64,000 bases of DNA, taken from NCBI RefSeq assembly GCF_048006345.1, contig NZ_CP180351.1:372001-436000 (forward strand), given 5' to 3'. Every line of letters begins with the position of its first letter. Positions within the stretch are counted from its first letter, which is position 1. The position numbers were made by a program, and so were the translations under genes. Under the pieces are notes generated by a model that saw nothing but the letters and a program-made list of their open reading frames with translations, did not search any database and was not told the origin of the DNA. The DNA comes from Marivita sp030148515 (lineage in GTDB: Bacteria > Pseudomonadota > Alphaproteobacteria > Rhodobacterales > Rhodobacteraceae). Below are positions 8,294 through 16,872 of the stretch, piece after piece.

Positions 8294-9100
8294 TCAGCGA
8301 ATGACGTTGAGTTTCAGCTTCATCTTGGCGCGTGCATCCTGTGGCAGGTGCCGGTTGAGGCGGCGATTGATCAAACCGAACAGGCTGATGATGCACAGCG
8401 TCAGCAGGATGAAATAGAAGGCAAGGATCGGGTAGGGGATGAACGGGTTGAACGTCTTGTCGGCAAAGAAGCTCGCATAGTAAAGCGCGTCGCCCCGTTG
8501 CTGCCAAGCCGGGAAGCCAGAGAAATAGACCAGCGTGGTGGCATGGAAAAGAAAGATCGCTTCATTCGTGTAGGCGGGCCATGCAAGGCGCAGCATCGTG
8601 GGCCAGGTCACCCGTTTGAACCGCGACCAGCCGGACATGCCATAGGCGTCCGCCGCCTCGATATCGCCACGCGGCACCGATTGCAGCGCGCCGTAGAAGA
8701 TCTCTCCGGAATAGGCGGCGGTGTTGAGGAAGAGTACGATCAGCGCGCCGAGCCATGCCGACGTGAACGGATCGAAGATCGGCGAAATCGGTTTGAGCGA
8801 CAAGAACAGGAAATAGGCAAAGAAGAACTGGATAAAGAGCGGCGATCCCCGGAAGAGGAAGATGAACCACGCGCTGGCCTTTTGCAGCACCACGTTCTTC
8901 GACGCTTTGCCCAATGCCACCGCGGTGGCGAGGAAGAACCCCGAGCAGAGCGCCAGAACGCCGAAATAGATGTTCCAGATCATGCCGGAACCGATCAGGG
9001 TGAATTGCTGACACAGCGTGTAGCCTTCACGCGGCAGGACACGTTCGCCGATGCCGATGGAACGCAGGCCGTAATCGGCGATGGTTTCCCAGCAACTCAT
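8294..9100 (-). CDS. Polar amino acid ABC transporter permease (HisM type)
   Basis: A 268-residue inner-membrane permease of the His/Glu/Gln/Arg/opine family. Several hydrophobic segments flank the EAA loop, seen as DIEAADAYGMSGWSRFKRVTWP at mid-protein, which docks to the ATPase. The RGSPLFIQFFF segment is typical of the family. The start overlaps the stop of the other permease by four bases (ATGA). With the binding protein at 10158 and the ATPase at 10909 it forms a complete importer that feeds the ligase pathway. Confidence 0.88.
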   Translation of the reverse strand: MSCWETIADYGLRSIGIGERVLPREGYTLCQQFTLIGSGMIWNIYFGVLALCSGFFLATAVALGKASKNVVLQKASAWFIFLFRGSPLFIQFFFAYFLFLSLKPISPIFDPFTSAWLGALIVLFLNTAAYSGEIFYGALQSVPRGDIEAADAYGMSGWSRFKRVTWPTMLRLAWPAYTNEAIFLFHATTLVYFSGFPAWQQRGDALYYASFFADKTFNPFIPYPILAFYFILLTLCIISLFGLINRRLNRHLPQDARAKMKLKLNVIR

Positions 9101-9978
9101 GCCGCTTTCCTCTGCGCTTCACCGGCCAAGGTGGCTTGCCCGTGGGTCAGTTTGCGCATCACCTTGTCGAGCACGATTTCCGAGACACGGGTGAAAAGCA
9201 GGTAAAACACAAGCAGCGCAAGGAAGTACCACATGCGCCAGTCGCCATGCGGATAATCGGTGAACCGGGCGGTCTTGGCCCCACCCAACTCGCGCGCCCA
9301 GTAGACGATGTCTTCGACGCCCAAGAGGAACAACAACGGCGTCGCCTTGATCAGCACCATCCAGAGGTTCGACAGACCGGGCAGGGCAAAGACCCACATC
9401 TGCGGCACGAGAATGCGCCAGTAAACCTGCCTGCGGGACATGCCATAGGCCTCGGCGGTTTCAAGCTGGTTGTGCGGGACAGCCCGCATCGCGCCGTAAA
9501 GCACGTTGGCCGCAAACGCGCCAAAGACGATGGCAAAGGTCAGGACGGCAAGCATGAAGCCATAGGCTTCATGCACCCATTGCGGCGCGTTGCCCAAAGG
9601 CAGCTTGGCGATGTCGCAGACGACAAAATCGTTGCCCTGCCAGATGCTGTCCGTCCAGTCGGGACATTTGATTTCGTGGCGTATCCATTCAAACAGCTGG
9701 TCCAGCGCAATCACGAAGAACAGGAAGAACGCGATGTCCGGTACGCCACGGACAACGGCGATGTAGGCTTTGCCGATCCAGCTGAGCGGTGGGAAGTGCG
9801 ATCGCGCACTGGAGGCGCCTATAAAACCGAACGCCAAGGCCGTGGGCGCGGTGATCGCCAGAAGCAGCAGAACGGTGAACACAGACGTGTAGATCGCCAT
9901 GTGTTTTCCGGTGGTCAGGTAGCAGGCCATCCATGCGAGGTCGTCAAGCGACGCGGGATCGACACAAAAACTGAACAT
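9097..9978 (-). CDS. Polar amino acid ABC transporter permease (HisQ type)
   Basis: A 293-residue permease with the RGVPDIAFFLFFV motif and an EAA loop (NQLETAEAYGMSRRQVYWRILVPQ). It is longer than its partner because of an insertion of about 45 residues after RGVPDIAFF (IRHEIKCPDWTDSIWQGNDF and following), probably an external loop between membrane segments. I chose the ATG at 9978 because AGGGGACC lies just upstream; an upstream in-frame codon at 10038 has no such site. Confidence 0.88.
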   Translation of the reverse strand: MFSFCVDPASLDDLAWMACYLTTGKHMAIYTSVFTVLLLLAITAPTALAFGFIGASSARSHFPPLSWIGKAYIAVVRGVPDIAFFLFFVIALDQLFEWIRHEIKCPDWTDSIWQGNDFVVCDIAKLPLGNAPQWVHEAYGFMLAVLTFAIVFGAFAANVLYGAMRAVPHNQLETAEAYGMSRRQVYWRILVPQMWVFALPGLSNLWMVLIKATPLLFLLGVEDIVYWARELGGAKTARFTDYPHGDWRMWYFLALLVFYLLFTRVSEIVLDKVMRKLTHGQATLAGEAQRKAA

Positions 9979-10110
9979 CTGGTCCCCTGAGCGGCTTTGG
10001 GTTTGGCAAGTCTTGCACGTCCCTGCGGCGCTTGACAATTCCCGTGTGGCGTAACGTCTTGACCGGTTTCGGGAAAACCGTGGTCACGCTTATGTCTTTG
10101 GCAGAAACGA

Positions 10111-10136
10111 GAAGGGGCCGCAGTGGCGACCCCTTC
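10111..10136 (-). terminator. Hairpin between binding-protein gene and permease genes
   Basis: GAAGGGG (10111-10117) pairs with CCCCTTC (10130-10136); on the minus strand it is followed by TCGTTTCTG. It lies about 20 bases past the stop of the binding protein gene. Such a weak terminator or 3' stabiliser would keep binding protein above permease level. Confidence 0.45.
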
Positions 10137-10157
10137 CATGGTTCGGGTGCATCCGGC

Positions 10158-10883
10158 TCAGAAGCCCGGCCCGATTTCCCACTTCGCGAGCAACGCGTTC
10201 AGCGTGCCATCATCCTTCATGGACTGGATCGCCGCGTTGAACTTGTCCTTCAGCTCTGTGTCGGACTCGCGCAGGCCCATGCCGACGCCGCCGCCGATCA
10301 GCTCCTGCCGGTCAAGCAGGACGAGGTCAGCGTTTTCGTCGGCGATGGGGCGCAGATAGGCGTCATCCGCCAGAACCGCGTCGGCTTCGCCATTGCGCAC
10401 CGCAGCAACGGTTTCGTCCGGAGTGGCGAATTCCACGAGGGTCGCACCGCTGGAGGCGATGAACGCCGCCTGGATGGTGTTGGACTGCGCCGCGATCACG
10501 CCGCCTTCAAAGTCCACATCCGCACCTTCAAGGGCGAGGTAGGAGGACGGGTCCGGCTGGGTGTAGTTCTGGGTGAAGTCGATGACCTCGTCCCGTTCGG
10601 CGGTGATCGACATGCCTGCGATGATGACGTCGTAGTTGCCCGACACGAGGTTCGGGATGATGCTGTCCCATTCGTTGGTGACCCATTCACAGGTCAGTTC
10701 GGCGCGAGCGCAGAGCTCATCACCCAGTTCACGCTCGAACCCGTCGACTTCACCGGAATCGTTGATGAAGTTGTACGGAGGGTATGCGCCTTCGGTGCCC
10801 ATGCGAACAACGGAGTGGCTGCCGGCGAACGCAACAGAGGCCGTGATGGCCAGTGCAGCGGTGCCGAGAAGGATGGATTTCAT
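10158..10883 (-). CDS. ABC transporter substrate-binding protein, family 3
   Basis: A 241-residue periplasmic protein with a classic signal peptide (MKSILLGTAALAITASVAFA, cleavage about residue 20). The mature part has the SBP_bac_3 landmarks: MGTEGAYPPYNFINDSGEVDGFE near the N-terminus, the hinge WDSIIPNLVSGNYDVIIAGMSIT, and a second lobe with NGEADAVLADD. Relatives bind Arg/Lys/ornithine/opines, Gln/Glu or amines. An acidic, aromatic-containing site would fit a cationic amine, but the ligand cannot be read from sequence. It is second in the transport operon, after the ATPase. Confidence 0.88.
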   Translation of the reverse strand: MKSILLGTAALAITASVAFAGSHSVVRMGTEGAYPPYNFINDSGEVDGFERELGDELCARAELTCEWVTNEWDSIIPNLVSGNYDVIIAGMSITAERDEVIDFTQNYTQPDPSSYLALEGADVDFEGGVIAAQSNTIQAAFIASSGATLVEFATPDETVAAVRNGEADAVLADDAYLRPIADENADLVLLDRQELIGGGVGMGLRESDTELKDKFNAAIQSMKDDGTLNALLAKWEIGPGF

Positions 10884-10908
10884 TGTGGGTTCTCCCGGTT
10901 TTTGGTGG

Positions 10909-11682
10909 TTAGTCGGCCATTGTGGAGGACAGAAACCCCCGCAGCCGTTCTGATTTTGGTGCGCCGAACAGGCTGTCTGGCGCGCCTTCTTCCTCGATCA
11001 GGCCCTGATGCAGGAACACGACGTGGTTGCTCACGTCGCGTGCCATTTTCATGTCATGGGTGACAATCAGCATGGTTCGGCCTTCGGAGGCGAGATCCTT
11101 AATAACTTTGACGACTTCCTGTTCCAGCTCGGGATCCAGCGCCGAGGTGGGTTCATCGAACAATAGCGCTTCCGGCTCCATGCACAACGCACGGGCAATC
11201 GCCGCGCGTTGTTGCTGGCCGCCCGACAGCATCGCGGGGTAGGCATCGCATTTGTCGCCGATGCCCACCTTGTCGAGATAGCCGCGTGCCGCCTGTTCGG
11301 CCTCAGCCTTGTCGCGGCCCAGCACGGTCACGGGGGCTTCCATCACGTTTTGCAGGATTGTCATGTGAGCCCAGAGGTTGAACTGCTGGAACACCATCGA
11401 CAGGTTCGTGCGGATGCGCAGCACCTGTTTCGGGTCGGCGGGATGCCGTCCCAGACCGGTGCCTTTCCAATGGACGGCTTCGCCCTTGAACAGAATATCC
11501 CCCTGCTGGCTGTCCTCGAGCAGGTTGGCGCAGCGCAGGATGGTGGACTTGCCCGATCCCGATGATCCGATCAGCGACACCACTTCACCGCGATGCGCCG
11601 TGATGTCGACGCCCTTGATGACTTCAAGGCTGCCGTACTGTTTGTGCAGATTGCGAATTTCCAGAACGGGGGTTTCTGTCAC
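10909..11682 (-). CDS. Polar amino acid ABC transporter ATP-binding protein
   Basis: A 257-residue ATPase with Walker A GSSGSGKST, Q-loop near MVFQQFNLW, signature LSGGQQQR, Walker B ALLFDEPTSALDPE and the switch His in IVTHD. The LWAHMTILQNVMEAPVTVLG segment is typical of the HisP/GlnQ/OccP group. It is the first gene of the minus-strand transport operon; the 116 bases upstream contain no other gene and presumably hold its promoter. Confidence 0.9.
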   Translation of the reverse strand: MTETPVLEIRNLHKQYGSLEVIKGVDITAHRGEVVSLIGSSGSGKSTILRCANLLEDSQQGDILFKGEAVHWKGTGLGRHPADPKQVLRIRTNLSMVFQQFNLWAHMTILQNVMEAPVTVLGRDKAEAEQAARGYLDKVGIGDKCDAYPAMLSGGQQQRAAIARALCMEPEALLFDEPTSALDPELEQEVVKVIKDLASEGRTMLIVTHDMKMARDVSNHVVFLHQGLIEEEGAPDSLFGAPKSERLRGFLSSTMAD

Positions 11683-11798
11683 AAGGCGCTCGGACGGATT
11701 GGGTCAGGGATGCGACGCAGGATGACGCGAAAATACGGGGCGATGCAATGTCGAAATCGACGTATTCCGACGCAACCGGCCGTGTGACCCTGCGTCAG

Positions 11799-12533
11799 TC
11801 AGTTGGGTGGCGCGGGAATGGGCTCGGCAAGATAGCTGTGCACATCGAGAACGCAGAAGGTCATGGGACCGCCCATCAGGTCAGGGTTATCAGCGTCGAA
11901 CGCGCGGGTCGCAGCCGTCAGGGCGCGGCGCAGGGGTTCAGGATCGGTGCCCTGGGCAGCGATCAGGGGCAAGCCCGGTGTCGGTCGGGTGGTGCCGATG
12001 GGCGTCACCTCAGCGGCGTTGGGATCGACCGCTTGCAGGATGCGCCAGGTCACCGCGTCAAGGCAGGCGATGTCGGCGCGGCCCTCGGCCACGGCAGCAA
12101 GCGACTGGGCATGTGCACCGGTTTCGAGGAATGTGGTGATTGATCCGCGATCTGGCATCTCTTGCGCCGCTGCCCAGCCGGACTGACTGTCGGCGCTGTT
12201 GTAGGCCAGCGTTCGAGGCGGGCCGGCGAGATCCCTGCGGGTGATGATCTGGGAATGGTAATGTCCTTCCGGACCGCCAAGTCCGAAATCCAGCGTGCCG
12301 ATATATCGGACCTCGTTCTGCAGTTTGCTGCGAAAGGGCAGGCCGCAGGTCATGGACAGGGCAAGGTCCGAAGACCGCCAATGAGAATACAGGTCGGCTG
12401 GCAGGTCTTCGGGAGCTGTGAGATCGGGAAGGGACACGCCCTCTCCGCGCGCGCAGGACTGCACAACGGACCAGAAGTCGCGCCAGAGGCCCGCGTTTTC
12501 CGCCCGCCAGTACATCGGCAGGCTGGCGATCAT
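11799..12533 (-). CDS. PhnD/SsuA-like substrate-binding-fold protein without signal peptide
   Basis: A 244-residue protein resembling phosphonate/transferrin-type binding proteins: IASLPMYWRAENAGLWRDFWSVV at the start, LAYNSADSQSGW in the middle, and the GRADIACLDAVTWRILQ segment that marks lobe 2. No signal peptide is visible, so it may be cytoplasmic or the annotated N-terminus of such proteins may simply lack one. It starts at the ATG at 12533, overlapping the TerB-like gene by four bases, so the two are coupled. Ligand and function are unknown. Confidence 0.65.
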   Translation of the reverse strand: MIASLPMYWRAENAGLWRDFWSVVQSCARGEGVSLPDLTAPEDLPADLYSHWRSSDLALSMTCGLPFRSKLQNEVRYIGTLDFGLGGPEGHYHSQIITRRDLAGPPRTLAYNSADSQSGWAAAQEMPDRGSITTFLETGAHAQSLAAVAEGRADIACLDAVTWRILQAVDPNAAEVTPIGTTRPTPGLPLIAAQGTDPEPLRRALTAATRAFDADNPDLMGGPMTFCVLDVHSYLAEPIPAPPN

Positions 12534-12967
12534 GCCTTGGCGACGCGTTGCCGGGCCAGCGCGCTGTCCCGGTCGTTGATGCCCAAAAGCTTGGCCACGA
12601 GCCGCAAGAGCGCGTCTTCCTCGGCCTCGCGCACGCCATCGGCGAGAACGACCTCCCACAGCGCCTCGATCACCGCGATGCGGTCCTCGTAGGGCACGGC
12701 GTCCTTGATGGCACCGGTGAAGCGGACGGTGTCGGGGGCTTCTGCCTCCAGCCCTTCGGCCTCGCCGCGCAGTTTTGCGGCCTCAAACGGCGACAGGCCG
12801 TAGCGGGAGGCGGCGATGCGGTCGATGCGGGCTTTCTCGCTGTCGTCGTAATCGCCATCGGTGCGGGCGACGCGGACAAGCAGGGCGGTCAGGGCCAGAC
12901 GCGCATCGGCGTCGGGCAGCGGGGCGGGGTCGGGCGCGGTGAGGCGCTTGAGGAAATCACCAAACAT
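12530..12967 (-). CDS. TerB-family protein
   Basis: A 145-residue all-helical protein with the TerB/DjlA-like pattern: ALTALLVRVARTDGDYDDSEKARIDRI, later IEALWEVVLADGVREAEEDALLRLVAKLLGI. The repeated D-G-x-x-x-x-E motifs are potential metal-binding acidic turns, as in TerB. Despite the family name, a role in tellurite resistance cannot be inferred without other ter genes, and none are nearby. Coupled by overlap to the PhnD-like gene. Confidence 0.7.
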   Translation of the reverse strand: MFGDFLKRLTAPDPAPLPDADARLALTALLVRVARTDGDYDDSEKARIDRIAASRYGLSPFEAAKLRGEAEGLEAEAPDTVRFTGAIKDAVPYEDRIAVIEALWEVVLADGVREAEEDALLRLVAKLLGINDRDSALARQRVAKA

Positions 12968-13006
12968 GAAGGGGATATATGCCGTGCCGAAAGCTTCGCC
13001 AATGGG

Positions 13007-13678
13007 TTATCCCGAAAGTGCGGTCACATCGTAGAGGATATCGTCCAGCGCAATGCCTCCCGGATCGGTGTTCTGGACCGTCAGCGCGATGATCCCGGTG
13101 TCGCTGCGCCAGGCCAGCGAGATGACGCCATGTGTCAGGGGCAGGCTGAGTTCGCTGGTCTGGCCAGTCGCATGATGGAAGGTCAACAGCGCCGTGCCCG
13201 GTGCAGGGCGTTGGCCCAGCGGATCGGGGTATTCCGCATGCAGGCGTAGGCCCATGGCGGTTTGCGGCGTGTCGAACACCAGTGCTGCGCTGCCTTCGCC
13301 ACGGCCTTCGGGGATGTCTGCGCCTTTGGGACCAACGGGAAACAATGCGTTCGAGCCGAAGCCCGTGTGATGCGCGATGGCGAAGGTCTGACCGGGTGCG
13401 CCGGGGAGGGCGCGGAGCGGTTGGGTTGGTGCCCCGCGCAGCGTGTCGAAGCCCTCAGTGTCGTGGACTGTCTGCCCGGCAAGCCGTTCGCCGATGGTCA
13501 GCCCCGTCGTGCGCCAGTGCTGGTCGATGCGGTGGCCGGGTTCGGGGGCGCTGGGCAGGATGTCGAAGGTTTCGATCCGGTGCGGCTGCGGCAGCAGGGT
13601 GTCATATGGCACTGGACGCAAATCGGCAGCAAATGCAAAACCCGGCAGACACAGCAGCGCAAAGCAGAGGCGCCTCAT
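13007..13678 (-). CDS. Exported protein of unknown function
   Basis: A 223-residue protein with signal peptide MRRLCFALLCLPGFAFA. The mature part is predicted mostly beta, with conserved-looking pieces such as ALVFDTPQTAMGLRLHAEYPD and a final GGIALDDILYDV, reminiscent of secreted beta-sandwich domains. I do not recognise a family. The ATG at 13678 overlaps the rlmJ stop by four bases, so it is translated after rlmJ; upstream codons would give a long low-complexity tail. Confidence 0.6.
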   Translation of the reverse strand: MRRLCFALLCLPGFAFAADLRPVPYDTLLPQPHRIETFDILPSAPEPGHRIDQHWRTTGLTIGERLAGQTVHDTEGFDTLRGAPTQPLRALPGAPGQTFAIAHHTGFGSNALFPVGPKGADIPEGRGEGSAALVFDTPQTAMGLRLHAEYPDPLGQRPAPGTALLTFHHATGQTSELSLPLTHGVISLAWRSDTGIIALTVQNTDPGGIALDDILYDVTALSG

Positions 13679-14442
13679 GTCAGTTTCCGGAACGCGGCGG
13701 AGAGCGGTTTCAACGCGCCTTCCAATCCGAAGGGCGGGTTCACGATGAAAAGCCCGGAGCCGACCATGCGGTGCCCCTCGCGCGCGGGCGGAAAGCGCAC
13801 CTCGTGCGTCAGCGCCTCTGGATGATCCGCCTGCAGGGCGCGCAGCATCGGGCGGTGCGCACCGGAGGTGAGGATCGGATACCAGATCATCACCACGCCG
13901 ACATTCCACTTGCGCGTGATCGCGCCCAGCCATTTGGGGATCTGGGCATAGTCCGCCTTGATCTCGTAACTCGGGTCCACCAGCATCAGCCCCCGGCGCG
14001 GCGTCGGCGGGCAGAGGCTTTGCGCCAGTTCAAGACCGTCCTGATGGTAAACATGGGTGTTGGCCGCGCGCAGGTTTGTGCGCAGCGCGGCATGTTCCTG
14101 CGGGTGCAGTTCGGCCAGATGGAGCGAATCCACGGGCCGCAGCAGCGCCTGCGCGATGGCGGGCGATCCGGGGTAAAGGCCATCGGGCTGCGCGGTGAGC
14201 GCGCGGATATAAGGATGGTCCTTCGCAAACCCGTCGTGGAGTCGCGCGATGCCCTGCGCCGCCTCGCCGGTCTTGACCGCTTCGGGCGCGCTCAGGTCAT
14301 AGCGCCCGCGCCCGGCATGGGTTTCGATATAGCTCAGCGGTTTGGGCTTTTGCGTCAGGTAGTCCAGCGCCAGCGCAAGGGCGGCGTGCTTGTGCACATC
14401 GGCGGCGTTGCCCGCGTGATAGAGGTGTTGGTAGGACAGCAT
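13675..14442 (-). CDS. rlmJ: 23S rRNA (adenine2030-N6)-methyltransferase RlmJ
   Basis: A 255-residue Rossmann methyltransferase. It begins with the RlmJ-specific MLSYQHLYHAGNAADVHKHAALA, then ETHAGRGRYDLS (SAM binding) and the catalytic LVDPSYE motif, the family's variant of DPPY. RlmJ methylates A2030 of 23S rRNA during ribosome assembly. It is first in a two-gene unit with the exported unknown at 13007. Confidence 0.9.
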   Translation of the reverse strand: MLSYQHLYHAGNAADVHKHAALALALDYLTQKPKPLSYIETHAGRGRYDLSAPEAVKTGEAAQGIARLHDGFAKDHPYIRALTAQPDGLYPGSPAIAQALLRPVDSLHLAELHPQEHAALRTNLRAANTHVYHQDGLELAQSLCPPTPRRGLMLVDPSYEIKADYAQIPKWLGAITRKWNVGVVMIWYPILTSGAHRPMLRALQADHPEALTHEVRFPPAREGHRMVGSGLFIVNPPFGLEGALKPLSAAFRKLT

Positions 14443-14496
14443 GCGCCCGTGATAGGCCAGTTGGCGCGGATCGGGTAGGGGGATTCAGCCAGTGGA

Positions 14497-14516
14497 GGTG
14501 CGTCGGAGCACGCACC
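14497..14516. repeat. REP-like hairpin with GGTGCG stem and GTAGGG edge
   Basis: GGTGCGT at 14497-14503 pairs with ACGCACC at 14510-14516 across CGGAGC, followed by CTAC. Read on the minus strand it starts GTAGGGTGCGTGC, a motif seen in dispersed REP-type intergenic hairpins of many bacteria. It lies upstream of rlmJ. Confidence 0.5.
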
Positions 14517-14568
14517 CTACACACCGTTGAGCTAAGCTTGGCGCGAACAGCACCGAAGGTGCCGCGCT

Positions 14569-14695
14569 ATCGCCAGACCGCCCCCTGGGCTGGCGATTTG
14601 GCAGGTCTGGGCGCTACGTTCGGTCTGCGCGCGGGAGTGGCTGGAATAAAGCGCTGTTGTTCGAAGGGAGGATCGCCATCCCGCGGTCTGGCGAT
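14569..14695. repeat. Nested inverted repeats in the rlmJ upstream region
   Basis: ATCGCCAGACCGC at 14569-14581 has its exact reverse complement at 14683-14695. ATCGCCAG (14569-14576) can alternatively pair with CTGGCGAT at 14590-14597. The 287-base gap 14443-14729 holds these repeats and the hairpin at 14497 but no gene I can support. It may be a decayed or dispersed intergenic repeat. Confidence 0.55.
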
Positions 14696-14729
14696 GGCGT
14701 TCGTTTGCAAGGCCCAGAGCGATTAATTG

Positions 14730-15224
14730 CTATTCATTGTCTGGGAGAAACTCGTCAAATACTTCAACAAGTAGTCTTTCCAATGATGCGTGGAAGAAGA
14801 CTCCATCGTCCGTAAGCCTGTACGTAACATCGAAGCTTCCCGTTCCGCCGCACTGTTCTAAGACCCGGGATACCAAACCTATGTTGGAGAACTTGGCGTA
14901 ATCGTTGCCCTCGGTTGACTTTCCGCATCTGACACCGCTGTCAAACTCCAAAACAAACCTCACAATTTCTTGTGTGTTCAAAGAGGTTATTTGGTCAATC
15001 TGCCGACGATCAAATCGCGAATAGACACGATCTCTTTCCAATTCAAAACCAGCCACACTCACCGACACTGTTTGTTCTAAGAGAGACTTCAGCGGTTGCA
15101 GAAAGAGTAATACCACCGAAAGCGCAAGCAATGGCCAAACTATGGATTTTATGAGGTTTGAGTAGGCTTCGATGCGTTGAGAATGCATATCGCGTTCTGG
15201 TGCTTTCGGCGGCTTTTCCTTCAT
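14730..15224 (-). CDS. Single-pass membrane protein of unknown function
   Basis: A 164-residue protein: a charged N-terminus (MKEKPPKAPERDMHSQRIEAYSN), one membrane segment at about residues 28-50 (IVWPLLALSVVLLFLQPL), and a soluble C-terminal domain with CGKSTEGNDYAK and a second Cys later. The ATG at 15224 is just past the pyrG stop, so the gene may be read from the pyrG transcript. Base composition is visibly lower in GC than both neighbours, which suggests recent acquisition. I recognise no family. The soluble domain resembles a small effector or sensor rather than a transporter, but this is only an impression. Confidence 0.6.
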   Translation of the reverse strand: MKEKPPKAPERDMHSQRIEAYSNLIKSIVWPLLALSVVLLFLQPLKSLLEQTVSVSVAGFELERDRVYSRFDRRQIDQITSLNTQEIVRFVLEFDSGVRCGKSTEGNDYAKFSNIGLVSRVLEQCGGTGSFDVTYRLTDDGVFFHASLERLLVEVFDEFLPDNE

Positions 15225-15228
15225 GTAA

Positions 15229-16872
15229 TCAAACCAACCTCGACACATCCTTCGCCGCCCGGACAAAATCCTTGAACAAGGGATGCGGGTCAAAGGGTTT
15301 TGACTTTAGCTCCGGGTGGAACTGGACGCCGATGAACCACGGATGGTCGGGCCATTCGACGATCTCGGGCAGGCGGCCGTCGGGGCTCATGCCGGAAAAG
15401 CACAGGCCCGCTTTTTCCAGCGCGTCTTTGTACTTGATGTCAACCTCGTAGCGGTGGCGGTGGCGTTCGTCGATGGTGGTGGTGCCGTAGACAGATGCCA
15501 CTTTCGATCCTTCGGTCAGCACAGCGTCATAGGCCCCAAGGCGCATTGTGCCGCCCTTGTCGTCATCGACCTTGCGGTTGACCTTTTCGTTGCCCTGCAC
15601 CCATTCCTTGAGGTGGTAAACGACTGGCGTGAAACGTTTTTTCCCGGCCTCGTGGTCGAACTCTTCGGACCCGGCATCGGGCAGTTTGGCCACATTACGG
15701 GCGGCTTCGATCACCGCCATCTGCATGCCTAGGCAGATGCCCAGATAGGGCACCTTGTGTTCGCGGGCGAATTGCGCGGCCTTGATCTTGCCCTCGGTGC
15801 CGCGTTCGCCAAAGCCGCCGGGCACGAGGATGGCGTGGAAGCCTTCAAGATGCGGTGCGGGGTCTTCGCGTTCGAAAATCTCGGCATCGACCCATTCGAC
15901 ATTGACCTTGACGCGGTTGGCCATGCCGCCATGGGTCAGCGCCTCGGCGATGGATTTGTAGGCGTCTTCAAGCTGCACATACTTGCCCACGATGGCGACG
16001 TTCACTTCTCCCTCGGGGTTGTAGATGCGGTCGGCCACGTCTTCCCATTTCTCGAGGTTCGGCTTGGGTGCAGGCGTGATCTGGAATGCGTCGAGCACGG
16101 CCTGATCCAGCCCTTCGCGGTGATAGGCGAGGGGGGCTTCGTAGATCGACTTAAGGTCTTGTGCTGCGATCACGCTGTCGGGGCGCACATTGCAGAAGAG
16201 CGCCAGCTTTTCGCGTTCCTTCTGCGGGATCGGCCCTTCGGAACGGCAGACAAGGATGTCGGGGGCCAGACCGATGGAGCGGAGTTCCTTAACGCTGTGC
16301 TGCGTCGGCTTAGTTTTCAACTCGCCCGAGGCCTTGATGTAGGGCAGCAGCGTGAGGTGCATGAAGATGCACTGACCGCGCGGTTTGTCCTGGGAAAACT
16401 GGCGGATCGCTTCGAAGAAGGGCAGGCCTTCGATGTCGCCCACGGTGCCGCCGATTTCGCAGAGCATGAAATCGACCTCGTCTTCTCCGATGGAGATGAA
16501 GTCCTTGATTTCATTGGTGACATGCGGGATCACCTGGATCGTTTTGCCAAGGTAATCGCCGCGGCGCTCTTTCTCGAGCACGTTGGTGTAGATGCGCCCC
16601 GACGAGATGCTGTCGGTCTTGCGCGCAGGTACGCCTGTGAAGCGTTCGTAATGGCCCAAGTCGAGGTCGGTTTCCGCGCCATCGTCGGTCACGAACACCT
16701 CGCCATGTTCAAAGGGCGACATCGTGCCGGGATCGACGTTCAGATAAGGGTCAAGCTTGCGCAACCGGACGGAAAAGCCACGCGCCTGCAAAAGCGCGCC
16801 GAGCGCCGCTGAGGCAAGGCCTTTGCCAAGGGAAGACACCACGCCGCCGGTGATGAAAATGAAGCGTGCCAT
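15229..16872 (-). CDS. pyrG: CTP synthase
   Basis: A 547-residue enzyme, the usual length. The N-terminal amidoligase starts ARFIFITGGVVSSLGKGLASAALG (P-loop) and contains SPFEHGEVFVTDDGAETDLDLGHYERF. The C-terminal GATase has the nucleophile in LGICLGMQMA and the His-Glu pair in GVQFHPELKS. It makes CTP from UTP, ATP and glutamine in the cytoplasm. It lies downstream of secG; a strong terminator at 17041-17076 separates the two. Confidence 0.97.
   Translation of the reverse strand: MARFIFITGGVVSSLGKGLASAALGALLQARGFSVRLRKLDPYLNVDPGTMSPFEHGEVFVTDDGAETDLDLGHYERFTGVPARKTDSISSGRIYTNVLEKERRGDYLGKTIQVIPHVTNEIKDFISIGEDEVDFMLCEIGGTVGDIEGLPFFEAIRQFSQDKPRGQCIFMHLTLLPYIKASGELKTKPTQHSVKELRSIGLAPDILVCRSEGPIPQKEREKLALFCNVRPDSVIAAQDLKSIYEAPLAYHREGLDQAVLDAFQITPAPKPNLEKWEDVADRIYNPEGEVNVAIVGKYVQLEDAYKSIAEALTHGGMANRVKVNVEWVDAEIFEREDPAPHLEGFHAILVPGGFGERGTEGKIKAAQFAREHKVPYLGICLGMQMAVIEAARNVAKLPDAGSEEFDHEAGKKRFTPVVYHLKEWVQGNEKVNRKVDDDKGGTMRLGAYDAVLTEGSKVASVYGTTTIDERHRHRYEVDIKYKDALEKAGLCFSGMSPDGRLPEIVEWPDHPWFIGVQFHPELKSKPFDPHPLFKDFVRAAKDVSRLV

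Noticed and set aside
14538..14726. 62-codon plus-strand frame
   Set aside because: No ribosome site, Cys/Gly-rich shadow of the inverted repeats; not credible.
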